Shown one piece after another: positions 21,756 through 31,685 of a stretch of DNA of 64,000 bases. This DNA comes from Chara braunii. Taxonomy: Eukaryota; Streptophyta; Charophyceae; Charales; Characeae. The notes under the pieces were generated by a model that had not been told where the DNA came from, did not search any database, and worked only from the letters and a program-made list of their open reading frames with translations. Positions within the stretch are counted from its first letter, which is position 1; every line of letters begins with the position of its first letter. The DNA lies in the NCBI GenBank assembly GCA_003427395.1, contig BFEA01000866.1, positions 213,981 through 277,980 on the forward strand, read 5' to 3'. A program made the position numbers and the translations under genes.

Positions 21756-22740
21756 ACCATAACAATTCTAGAATGAAGCTTTGTCTTGATTCTTGGACCT
21801 TAAACCACCAATTCGTGCCAGCCATCTGCTGCAGGCCCTTCTCGAGGCTGTGCGACATCGATTTGTTTATCGACAGCCCATCGGCCTCTGAAATTTTAGG
21901 AGGCTCAATCAGACTCTCAAACTGGCTGGGGTCATGTATTGGTGCTCTAAAGAAACCTAATGGCACCCAAACTTCATTTTTTTCTCACTAGGAGGACTTA
22001 CTTATCGGGAGTCTATCCCATAGGTCAGTAATGTGGAGAAGGAGTCCAAAGTTATGCAAGTTGTTGGCAGCGAGGCCCCCACACTTAATGCACATCCTTA
22101 CACCACCAGTACGCTTCCCGGTTGAAAAAAAGAAATATTTTCAGAGGTTATGGAAGGTCCGCTAGTGCAACGGGGGAGGATGTCGGTGGGCGTACGGAAA
22201 AGGGGCAAATGAATTGCAAGATGTGTTGTTGGTTTATGTCTCTCATGTGTTTCCACATGGAACCTTTCAAGGCATTTTCACACTAGCACTTTCCATAATG
22301 TTTCTGACCGTAGTTATGGTCCGCCCAGGGGTTTTGCTTTTCTCTTTTAAAAAAAGAATCTCAATTGCTTTTGATGTGACTATCATGAGAGACAAGGAGC
22401 AATCAAGTGTCTGCAGACAAATGAACGATTCAAGGTAGCCTCACGCTAGCACTTTCTGGAATGTATCTCGTTGTACTTATGGTTCACCATGGATGAATTT
22501 GAAGGCAATCACTTTATGAATTGAGTATGTTGTTTTTACTTCATTTTTTTCTATCAAGAAACAAGGTTCGTTGTTGTTTCTACTAAAGGATCCAAGAGAA
22601 GGCGTTAACTCAAAGTTTTAAATCTTAATTGTGTTAGGAATACGACCCTGTAAGATTTACTTGAAGAGCCTTATGCCATGAAAGTTGCACTTACGGTTTA
22701 TAAGAGGGGAAAAAAAAAAACATCACAACATCATTAAAGT
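21756..22740. other. Unassigned stretch
   Basis: No gene recognised. Two diverged copies of a segment containing CTAGCACTTTC and TATGGT at about 22280-22330 and 22440-22490 indicate an old duplication. The motif TTAAACCACCA occurs at 21801. Confidence 0.35.
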
Positions 22741-22744
22741 GTCA

Positions 22745-23250
22745 ATTATTCATGCAATGCTTATTATCTTACATTCTTATCTTATCCTTCTCTTTTTGGT
22801 AATGCCCGCTCTTATAGGTGGGTTTCGAATGTGGTTTGTACCTTTTTTCATATCATTGGAATGCCTGATATGACCTTTCCACGATTAAAAAATATAAATG
22901 TTTCTTTGTTACACGATTAAATAATGTTAGTTTTTCGTTATTACCACTTGCATTGTTACTTCGTTTAAGTTCTACTTTAGTGGAAGTCGGTGTTGGTACC
23001 AGGTGGATGGTCTAACCACTTTTGAGCGGTATAAACTGTCATTATGGAAGAGGTGTGAATTAATTATTTTTAAGATTCATTTATTGGTTATTTTATTAGT
23101 ATTAGGTGATATCAATTCCATTACAACTATTTTTACCATGTTTGGTCAAAGAATGACTATTTATATATTACCTTTGTTTATTTGGTTTGTGCTTACATTT
23201 TTATGATTTTATTTCCATTTCCTGTATTAGCAGGTGGTACTACTATGCAT
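22745..23250 (+). pseudogene. cox1: Nuclear copy of mitochondrial cox1 (NUMT fragment)
   Basis: Decayed translation of cytochrome c oxidase subunit 1, the core subunit of respiratory complex IV. Recognisable in order: 'VMPALIGGFRMWFVP' (family: VMPALIGGFGNWFVP), 'FPRLKNI' (FPRLNNI), 'VEVGVGTRW' (VEVGVGTGW), 'INSITTIFTMFGQRMTIYI' (INFITTIFNMRAPGMTM), 'LPLFIWFVL' and 'PVLAGGTTM' (PVLAGAITM). Stops and frameshifts throughout exclude function, and it sits among nuclear mobile elements. It covers roughly the middle third of the gene. The ends are approximate. Confidence 0.85.
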
Positions 23251-24330
23251 GGATACGCAATGTAGGAGTGAGTAAGTATAAATAGCATTTAGAAGGACAG
23301 AAAACGATGCGAGATTCAAACACACGAAGAAGGAGGTGGAGGGGGAATACATAGACACTGAGAAAAAAATAATACACGTGAAGATAGTCATAGGCATAGG
23401 TATGCGCAAAGAAACCAACACTTAATAAAATAAAAACAAGTATAGACCAAAGTGTCATGTTGGCGATATCCCTACCAGCATTTCATCCGCTCGCGGGAAA
23501 TGGAATCCTCAGGGGATTTAGAGAAACATGTACCTACTCTGCTTATAGGATCATATGTATACTGAAATCTATAGCTTGCACACAAGTCCTCAACCCGTTG
23601 AATTCACATGTATAATATTTTTTTTTTTATGACAAAGAAAAAATCGGAAAAAAAGAACAAGATAGTACAACCGTTAACTGATATAAATTTGAATACCATT
23701 TTTTTCAGTCTGTCAGTGCAGGAGGATGTGACTCCCCATAAGAGGCGGGGGGGGGGGGGATCGATTATCTATCAAGTCGTTTAATTTCGGGAAATTATAA
23801 TGGGGCTCTTGTCCGGGTGCACTAATTATAGTATATAATATGACACTAAATACAAACAAAAGTATTTATTGTACGTATACCCATAAGTCGTTGATTTTTC
23901 ATTTATATTTTTTAGGTTCTTATTAATTAGTGCTCGCTCCTCCTAAAGTATTTGAGGTTCTTACACAGACATGATATGTTGGTTTTGTGCACATTGCCCT
24001 AAATATTATTTAATTATAATTATTTTCTATCTATAAATTAAATTCATTTTATCTATTCAAGGAATTCCCCACATATAGCGGAGTTCCTACTTTTAGTTAC
24101 CTAGAAGGTAAGGTAACGAAATTACCTTTGGCAAGAACAATTCGCGTTTTTGCACCTCGTGTTACTTTGAGGATTCGACCATATTATCACAATTGATAGT
24201 TTTTATGCGGGTATATGTTATTTGTAGATCGATAGAAACACTTCGTCTAGCGAACCTACTTTTATGTCAATTCTCTCAGTAGTAGATGTAAGAATTGACC
24301 TGACTGCATTTTTGTTCAAGTTTTTGGCAG
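23251..24330. other. AT-rich unassigned stretch
   Basis: No gene or element recognised. Contains a G run at 23748-23759 and a T run near 23620. Confidence 0.4.
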
Positions 24331-24334
24331 CAGT

Positions 24335-24720
24335 CCAACATAATAGGTCGTACCAATGTCAATCAAAAAATTTCCCCGACTGATTCCCATCCTCTCCGGG
24401 ATCGACAAAGCTTGGCGTGCACGTTAATTATTTCCAGGCTTAGTATAAACGGTTGGGCAAAATATTGATGGTTAAACTACCTCCCTTCTTGTGTTTGAAT
24501 GCAATAGGACATCCGTGAGGGCGACGTACTTTCCCTCGTGTAACCCTTGTCAATCAGTTTTCGTAGCTACTTATGAACCTCGTTTAGCTCCGAGTTTGTA
24601 CAAGCTATCATATAACTGTTATCTTTTAAGGTCGAACTCTTTCAGACACATCTATATTGCATGATCAATTTTTCCTCAAACCATCACTGCCCTCGACATC
24701 AAACAATTCTCGAAGAAATC
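24335..24720 (-). pseudogene. Decayed Ty3/gypsy reverse transcriptase
   Basis: On the minus strand, several frames together resemble the start of Ty3 RT. The clearest piece is 'IDKGYTRESTSPSRMS' (family: LxDKGfIRpSxSPWGAP). It is followed in another frame by 'PIAFKHKKGGSL' (family: PVLFVKKKDGSLR). Upstream are traces of the 'DHAI' segment. Many stops. This is older than the Ty3 element at 5.9-11.2 kb. Confidence 0.5.
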
Positions 24721-24869
24721 CATTTTTTCCTAGGTTAATAGCCTCTGCCTTCCATCGGGCATAAGTGTGGTAGAAGATTGTATGGGAGTTGGAGAGGGTT
24801 GAGTATCATCCCAAAGAGTTTGTTGTGTGGCACTGTGGCCCGTCTTAGACCGAAAGACAACTCATACAT

Positions 24870-25240
24870 TTGAAAAGCGTCCAAGTGCATGCGGATCGAA
24901 GCGAATGTGCATAATGAGAATGAATTTCCCTGTAGACAAGGAAACATACATTGTCATTGTTTGTATGTTATACAAATGGTGAGTAGTGGAGTAAGGCACT
25001 GACTCACATACGTAGGTGGTCAAGGATAGGAAAAATAATCTTCTGCTAGACACAGAAAGATACACTGCCGTATTTTTTGTCAATTGTGTTTGTGGATGCT
25101 ATTGAGGTCTGATATGTTTTGGTCTGACTGTTCATTTAGTCAGATACAGGGGATTCATCCACTACTCACCACATGTAGAAAAATATAAAAAATATAGCGG
25201 TGTGTTGTATATGTGGTGAGTAGTGAAGTGAGGCTCACAT
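24870..25240. repeat. Dispersed repeat shared with 62855-63140
   Basis: Shared pieces in the same order are AAAAGCGTCCAA-TGCATG, GAGTAGTGGAG and AAAGATACA-TGCCGTATT. No coding sense in either copy. Likely a non-autonomous element, more degenerate here. Confidence 0.55.
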
Positions 25241-25973
25241 TCATCATAGAGCTAGTTAGAGTACACCGGGATTGGAAGCCCAACGATCAATGGGTGGGGA
25301 AAAAAAAAATAAAAAAAATGGTGACCTGTTTCATTTTCAAAATATATTGGTTTTTTTTCCTTAAATTTAAAGTTTTTTTTCCCTTGTTTGGTTCCTTAGA
25401 TTACTGTTTTTTTTTTTTTTCACTACCATGATTCTTTTGTATCCCCCTTGTGTTTTTTTCTTTTATGTTTCTTAGTCCGTCCGCATCTTTAGGTACAACC
25501 AACAATGTCCAGATTCATGTTATGTAAAACAGACTTAGTGGACAAGGTATGAGAAGAAAGACAACATAAATTGGTTTACGGACAATGGTTGTTCCTCTAA
25601 CAACCTCTTCATTGATATTTTCTTATGTATAATTATATTCAATATTGTGCTTGATAAAGTTGTAAAATAATATATAGAGGAGTTAATATTTTCAACTAAT
25701 AGGTTTCTAACATTTTTGGGGAACACATGTTAGCACGTGCATAAAGTTTTTCAACTTCTTTATTGATGTTATCATGTTTTTTCACCTACAAGTTTCAACC
25801 AATATGAACTTTTTGTGGCCTTCACTAGTACACTACCCTTGTTATGTTCTAAAAAGAGTTATTGACCTTGTATGGTAGTTATTTTAGAATGCAGTTACGT
25901 GCTTAGTCGTAGAAGTCCAATGCACACTCTCTTTGGTACCTTACCCGATAACCAACCTTTTTACAATCCCTAT
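25241..25973. other. AT-rich unassigned stretch
   Basis: Poly-T tracts at about 25400-25420. No gene recognised. Confidence 0.4.
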
Positions 25974-26493
25974 CAAAAGAAAAATTCCCATGAGAAATTA
26001 AAGTTAAAAAAACATTCCATAAAAAAAACCCTTCATATTTATAAATTATAATTTCAATGCTCGTCCAATTCTAAATTTTTCAGTTTTATTTGATAAGCTC
26101 CCGTCGAAATATGAGATTTCCCTTCCAACTTCATCTATTTGTTTAAGAAGGAATGAAAGTCTAGACGAGTTTATGAAATGTTTTAATTAAACTTTCATTC
26201 TACTACAATAAATGTCTTATAATTTAAATTGGATTAACCTATTTATGACTGAAAATCCTTACTTAGAATGACAATCCAATTAAAATATTTCATGAACTCA
26301 TCCAGACTTTCATTTCATCTCTAGCACGTAGTTTAAATAAGAAGGGATACATCATTTTTGGAATTAAAGTTTTCAAGTAAGACAAACCAATTTTAAATTG
26401 AAATGACATTTTTTAAGATGGAATGAAAATTTAATATTTATAATGTTATTTTTATACAGAATGATTATTTAATTCAGAAACTTTATTCTGTTG
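25974..26493 (-). mobile_element. AT-rich MITE family M1, copy 1
   Basis: About 520 bp, ends CAAAAGAAAAATTCCC and TTCTGTTG. Internal blocks shared with all other copies include TTCATGAACTCATCCAGACTTTCATT, here only partly quoted as CATGAACTCATCCAGAC, and TTTATGACTGAAAATCC. No coding capacity. Copies lie at 27843, 29280, 50077, 50824, 52201 and 54998. Confidence 0.8.
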
Positions 26494-26504
26494 ATACGAA
26501 TGCT

Positions 26505-26973
26505 TTCACAACCAGGGTCACCAGCCCGTACGTCCAGAGGTCCCCGGGCAGACCTCCGTACGTACGGGTGTTCGGGGTCCCGTACGGGGTCTGAACCCGA
26601 TGGCGTTCGGCCCCCGCCAAAAATTATTTCAGGGCCTAAAAATATGTTTTTTTTTTTGAATTTATTTTTTTACGTTCTCTATAATTTGAGGTACATGCCT
26701 ATAAATTTTCAAGTTATTTGGATCAGGCAAAAAATAATTAAAAAGGAATCCGGATCTAATGCTCAGGAAAATCTTGTGTAATTTTTTTTTTTTCATAACA
26801 TATTTTTTTTTCAGATTTTTTTGATGACTTTTTTTTTTTTTTTTTTTCGGTCCGCGTTCGGCCCGAACGGCCGAACGCATTCCCAAAGGGTCCCATACGT
26901 TCGGGCGTTCGGGTTCGGGCGTTCGGGTTCGGGCGTTCGGCCCGTCCCGAACGCCGGTTACCCTGATCACAAC
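26505..26973. mobile_element. hAT-like non-autonomous element, 453 bp
   Basis: Starts CAGGGTCACCAGC at 26513 and ends GCCGGTTACCCTG at 26965, imperfect terminal inverted repeats of the CAGGG class. The flanking octamers TTCACAAC and ATCACAAC match at 7 of 8 bases. GC-rich subterminal arrays of GTTCGGGC units (about 26897-26945) enclose an AT-rich core. No transposase. Confidence 0.85.
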
Positions 26974-27489
26974 TATTACCTCTCTACGAACATGTGAATT
27001 TTTTATGCTCATAAATGTTGCCATGATTCTCAACCATTTTGGAAATTCTCCTCTTTGTCACAAGAAAAATCACTTCGGAGATCCATCGTATTTTTAATTG
27101 TTTTACTACTAACCATCAACCCCATGGTTCTCGTTATCTGGGGAAAAAGAGGGTTACACTAGGACCTAGGTTGAATCATGGTAACCCTAAGTGTGGGAAG
27201 GGATGTGTCAAAGGAAAAGGTAAACAAATGTTACAAAATAATTGAGTCACTTCTCTAAGGAATTGACCCCATAAGCCTTGAAGGTCTACCAGTGACAACT
27301 ACTCTCTTGACAACTACGTGAAGTGGAAAAAAATGAGTAACTTTGTTTGCCATGAAATTATAATGTCATGTCAAAAATTTATATTTCAATCGTGAAGTTG
27401 GAAAATGCACAATATTGTTCATTGTGAAAAGGTATAGTACACTATGTCATTCATCTCAAATAACATTCATGAGAACATTGGTTTTCAAA
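26974..27489. other. Unassigned stretch
   Basis: AT-rich, no gene recognised. Confidence 0.4.
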
Positions 27490-27561
27490 CTTCATGATTT
27501 TCACCCCATTAAAAACTTTCATGATTTTCACCCCACTTAAAAATTTCATGATTTTCACCTG
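27490..27561. repeat. ~27-bp tandem repeat, three units
   Basis: The unit TTCATGATTTTCACCCCA plus an A-rich spacer is repeated three times with small changes. Confidence 0.85.
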
Positions 27562-27842
27562 GTTGGAAGCTGCATGCTTCATTTTGAAAACCTTCATGAC
27601 TTCATCTTGACTTAAAAGATCAATGACTTAGATGTGGGGTGGTTGTACGGTGTTCACTGTTTTCAGCACTTCATAGATTTCATAATCTTTGGGGACGTAT
27701 AAACTTTAGCTAGGTCGGTCTCGGGACATGAAGGCGATGCACTTCGAACTTGTTTACTACTTTTAGCACTTCACGTTTTTTTACGATTCTTATGGCAACC
27801 TAAGCATTCAGTATGTTGACTCGGTGTAGGGGGTGATTTAAA

Positions 27843-29101
27843 TAACAAAAAAAAAATCCAGAATTAAAACATATTCTATAGTAAAATTACATTCTAAATT
27901 TTAAATTTTCATTCTGTCATAAAAAATGTCATTCAAATTTTAAATTTTTCTGTCTTACTTGAAAACTTTCCTTCCAAGAATGGGGTATCCCTTCTTATTT
28001 GAACTACATGCTAGAGATGGAATGAAAGTCTGAATTAGTTCATGAAATATTTTAATTGGACTGTCATTCTAAGTAAGGATTTTCAGTCATAAATAGATTA
28101 ATCCAATCTAAATAAGAAGATATTTGTTGTAGTCAGGGTAACCGGCGTTCGGGACGCGCCGAACGCCCGAACCCGAACGCCCGAACGTCCGGGGCCCCCT
28201 ATAGACACGTTCGGCCGTTCAGACCCAACGCGGACCAAAAAAAAAAAAAAAAAAAAAAAAACGTCGTCCAAAAAATCTAAAAAACATATATAATATGCAG
28301 ACAGACAAACTGAACAACATTTGCCTTAGAGTTACCTCCAAATTCGATACCAAATTCGAATTAAAAATAAATAATGGAAACAAATAATAATAGAAACAAA
28401 AAATTTGAAGAGAGAATTAAAATCAGTGTGCGGGCGGACACGTTTTAAACACCTCTATCTTTGAAGATTTTTTTTTTTTTTTTGGATAAATAAAATTCCC
28501 TAAACATTCATAAGTGTGTATCTCACATGATACAAAACTCATTAAAAAAACAGAGAAAAAAAAAAATTGTTTATGCACCGAAACAAAGTGAAAACAAAAA
28601 GAGAAAAGAGAAAAAAAACAAAATAGTGAGTGGGTGAGCACATTTTGACACTGCCATCTTTGGCGATTTTTCATTTTTTTTTGGCTAAAAAAAATTATCT
28701 CAAAATTTAGAGGCTGTACCTCACATCATAGAGAACTCACAAAAAAAAAATCAAGAAAACGTAATAATTTTTAGGCCCCGAAATAATTTTTTGGCGGGGG
28801 CCGAACCTCTTCAGGTTCGGAGGGGTTCGGCTCCCGAACGTGACCCCGAATGCCCGAACGTACGGAGGTTGGCCCGGGGGCCTCCCCACGTACGGGCTGG
28901 TCACCCTAGTTGTAGTAGAATAAAAATTTAAGTAAAACATTTTATAAACTCGTCCAGACTTTCATTCCATCTTGAACAAATCGATGTAGCTGGAAGGGAA
29001 AACTCATATTTAGACGGGAACTTATCAAATAAAACTGAAAATTGTAGAATTGAACAAACATTGGAATGATAATGTATAAATATGAAGGTTTTTTTTTTTC
29101 A
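27843..29101 (+). mobile_element. MITE family M1, copy 2, split by a hAT-like element
   Basis: Left part 27843-28133 and right part 28917-29101 align with the uninterrupted copy 3 at 29280-29799. The last ~45 bp of the right end are missing or unrecognisable. Confidence 0.8.
28126..28916. mobile_element. hAT-like non-autonomous element, 775 bp, nested in M1
   Basis: Begins CAGGGTAACCGGCG at 28134 and ends GGCTGGTCACCCTA at 28908. It is flanked by a perfect 8-bp direct repeat GTTGTAGT (28126-28133 and 28909-28916). The empty site exists in the paralogous M1 copy near 29565. Same family as the element at 26513. Core AT-rich, no transposase. Confidence 0.92.
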
Positions 29102-29279
29102 TTGTTTTCATGACGTTCACAAACTTTAGTTGCGTCAGCCTTGAGATGATTTCAATATATTTACTATTTTCACAACATTGCATTTTTCAGTATTTTCATT
29201 ACCTCATAGTCCTCAAGCCGAAGCAGCTAAAGTTTGAATTGCCTTAGCGCGTTAACCATTAGCAGTGTCTAATATCCAA

Positions 29280-29799
29280 CAACAGAAAAAAAAATTCAGA
29301 ATTAAATAATCATTCTATAGTAAAATTACATTCTAAATTTAAAATTTCCATTCCATCTTAAAAAATGTCATTCCAATTTTAAAATTTTTCGTCTTACTTG
29401 AAAACTTTCCGTCGTTGAATGGGGTATCCCTTCTTATTTGAACCGCATGCTAGAGATGGAATGAAAGTCTGGATGAGTTCATGAAATATTTTAATTGGAC
29501 TATCATTCTAAGTAAGGATTTTCAATCATAAGTAGGTTAGTCCAATCTAAATTGGAAGATATTTGTTGTGGTAGAATGAAAGTTTATTTAAAACATTTCA
29601 CAAACTCGTTCAGACGTTCATTCCATCTTAAACAAATAAATGTGGTTGAAAGGGAAAACTTATATTTAAACGGGAACTTATCAAATAAAACATAAAAATT
29701 TAGAATTAGACAAACATTGGAATGATAATTATAAATATGAAGGATTTTTTTTTATGGAATGTTTTTCAACTTTAATTTATCGTGGGAATTTTTTTGTTG
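29280..29799 (+). mobile_element. MITE family M1, copy 3 (most complete)
   Basis: Ends CAACAGAAAAAAAAATTC and GAATTTTTTTGTTG form short inverted repeats about 520 bp apart. Serves as the reference for the other copies. Confidence 0.85.
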
Positions 29800-30313
29800 A
29801 AAGTCCTTTTTGGATCGTACCCTACGATATTTGCCAAATTTGAAGCTCTTACTAGTGCTTGGTTGGGTGTCAAACGGGTTATCTCTAGATAGCAGGGCAC
29901 CAAGCATGCCCCGACACATATGTAAGGGTTATGAGAATTGTTCTCAGGACCTCCTTAACTAACCTGACCAAGGTTATTGCGTGTCTAAAAGAACCACGAG
30001 TCGCTGCCTCCCAAAATGAATAGCCATGTTGTAAATCTTTTTTTTGAAGAAAAGAGAAAGTTCACTCTGGCCATGTAGTTCAATGATATACCCAATAATT
30101 ATTAACGAAATGACCAGTGCTCCATTCCACAAGGAGCTAGATAAACGGAATCCGATATCTCTACTTATCTCGGGCAGATCAACTCGTTGTGATATCTTTT
30201 TATTTCTTTTGCTTAAATCCACTTTCATATATTTTTATTTTACTTTTACTTTTGACATTTTTTTTTTTTTTTATTAAGAACGTGGTTTAGTGCCTAAGGC
30301 AAAAAACAGTATG
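29800..30313. other. Unassigned stretch
   Basis: No gene recognised; ends in T-rich sequence. Confidence 0.4.
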
Positions 30314-31072
30314 TTTATAACCTAGGGTACTGAGTCGCCTAGACCCACTTGCCCGGCCGAAAAAAAAAAAGACTAAAGAAATTAAAAACTAAAATTATTT
30401 TTTATGTTTATTTTTTATTTTGAATTTGACAACGGATTTTGATGTGACCTTGAGACAAAAATTATTTAGTTGAAGAATCTACGGAGAGGGGGCCGCGATA
30501 AAAAATGCGTTAGTGATAAAGCGGCGATAACGACGGTGGTAGCACTTGGTTGTGGTCGAGTAAAACGCAACGCCTTAGAATATTGATAATTCTCCCCTCG
30601 AGGCGCCTACCCTGTCAGGCACCATAGCTTTTGAGAGTTATGGCGTCCTGGTGTAGCCTAGCCCTTGAGTGGGTAAGGGAGTGCCTTCGCACTCGTAAGC
30701 CAATACATCCTGACAACTCTATATTTGACTTTTATACCAACCTACATACCTAATAGGATCTCAACACCAGAGGAGTCGTCCTCCCCTCAATCCTCTAGCT
30801 GGAAAGGGGGGCCTCCTTTCTCACCATCCAATGACCGAGCGGTTCACTTTCGTTACACACCATCTCGATTGACTCGACATTATTGAGGTTGTCTGATCCT
30901 TCTTATGCACTGACCCCAAAATGTTGGTCACACATATTGAGGGCGGGTACAAACTTATTTGGAAAAACATGGAAGGTGGGAGCGGCGTAATCGCACGGAG
31001 TGGCAGAGCGTGCGCGTGCAGTGGTAGTGCTTCTGCATATCCAAGGGCTTCAACAGGTCTCCTTCGACACAT

Positions 31073-31411
31073 CTATAACACAATGCAGTTAACGAGGAAT
31101 ACAGCGCTCAGCGCCCCTATGCTATCAGGAGCAGCGTTGTGAGTAAGAGTGGGAATGTCACTAACAACTATGGGAACGCCTCTAAGAGGATCAAGGATGC
31201 ACTGCGTCATGTCTGCATGTTCTGCAAATTGCAAAAGGAGAGATTCTATAGGCGTGCAACTGTTTGGGTCCCCATAGTCTTTGCTATCGTGTTGGTCTAC
31301 ATAGTTACTTGAATGGACGGATGGCCAGCCCAACAGTCTTTCAACTGCCATTTCGTCAAAATGGACTTTTTTCTTTTTTGAACGAAATTCAAATTGAGTT
31401 TTTTGGTTCAA
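31073..31411 (-). CDS. Unrecognised open frame, present in both duplication copies
   Basis: Up to 112 codons on the minus strand, inside the hAT-like element; the N-terminal part overlaps the arm of the foldback MITE, so the coding part may begin at Met 21 ('MAVERLLGWPSVHSSNYVD'). The counterpart at 36691-36969 is open over the same 92 codons. By eye the two differ at seven residues and about three silent sites, so I see no sign of purifying selection. It could be an exon fragment captured by the element. No family recognised. Confidence 0.25.
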   Translation of the reverse strand: MNQKTQFEFRSKKKKVHFDEMAVERLLGWPSVHSSNYVDQHDSKDYGDPNSCTPIESLLLQFAEHADMTQCILDPLRGVPIVVSDIPTLTHNAAPDSIGALSAVFLVNCIVL

Positions 31412-31685
31412 AACTCATCTAAATTTGTCGCTCTTGAGAGTCCGACGTTTTTAAAACGTTGCACCCCCTGGATGTATGTGAATCAAGCTTGAGACTAGAT
31501 ACATTCCGACGGTCCCCTCTGGATGTATATGGTCTCAAACTAAGTTCACATACATCCAGAGGGTCCGACATTTTTAAAACGCCGGAACCTCAAAAGCAGC
31601 AAATTTGAACGAGTTTTTAACCAAACATATCGGTTTCAATTTCGTTCAAAAAATAAAAAATGTCCATTTTGACGAAATGGTAGTT
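31344..31685. mobile_element. Foldback MITE with arms of more than 100 bp
   Basis: The left arm (31344-31470) and right arm (about 31563-31685) are inverted copies. The outer end reads AACTGCCATTTCGTCAAAATGG and is quoted here only in part as CCATTTCGTCAAAATGG; the inner parts contain CTGGATGTATGTG. Repeated in duplication copy 2 at about 36963-37302. Confidence 0.85.
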
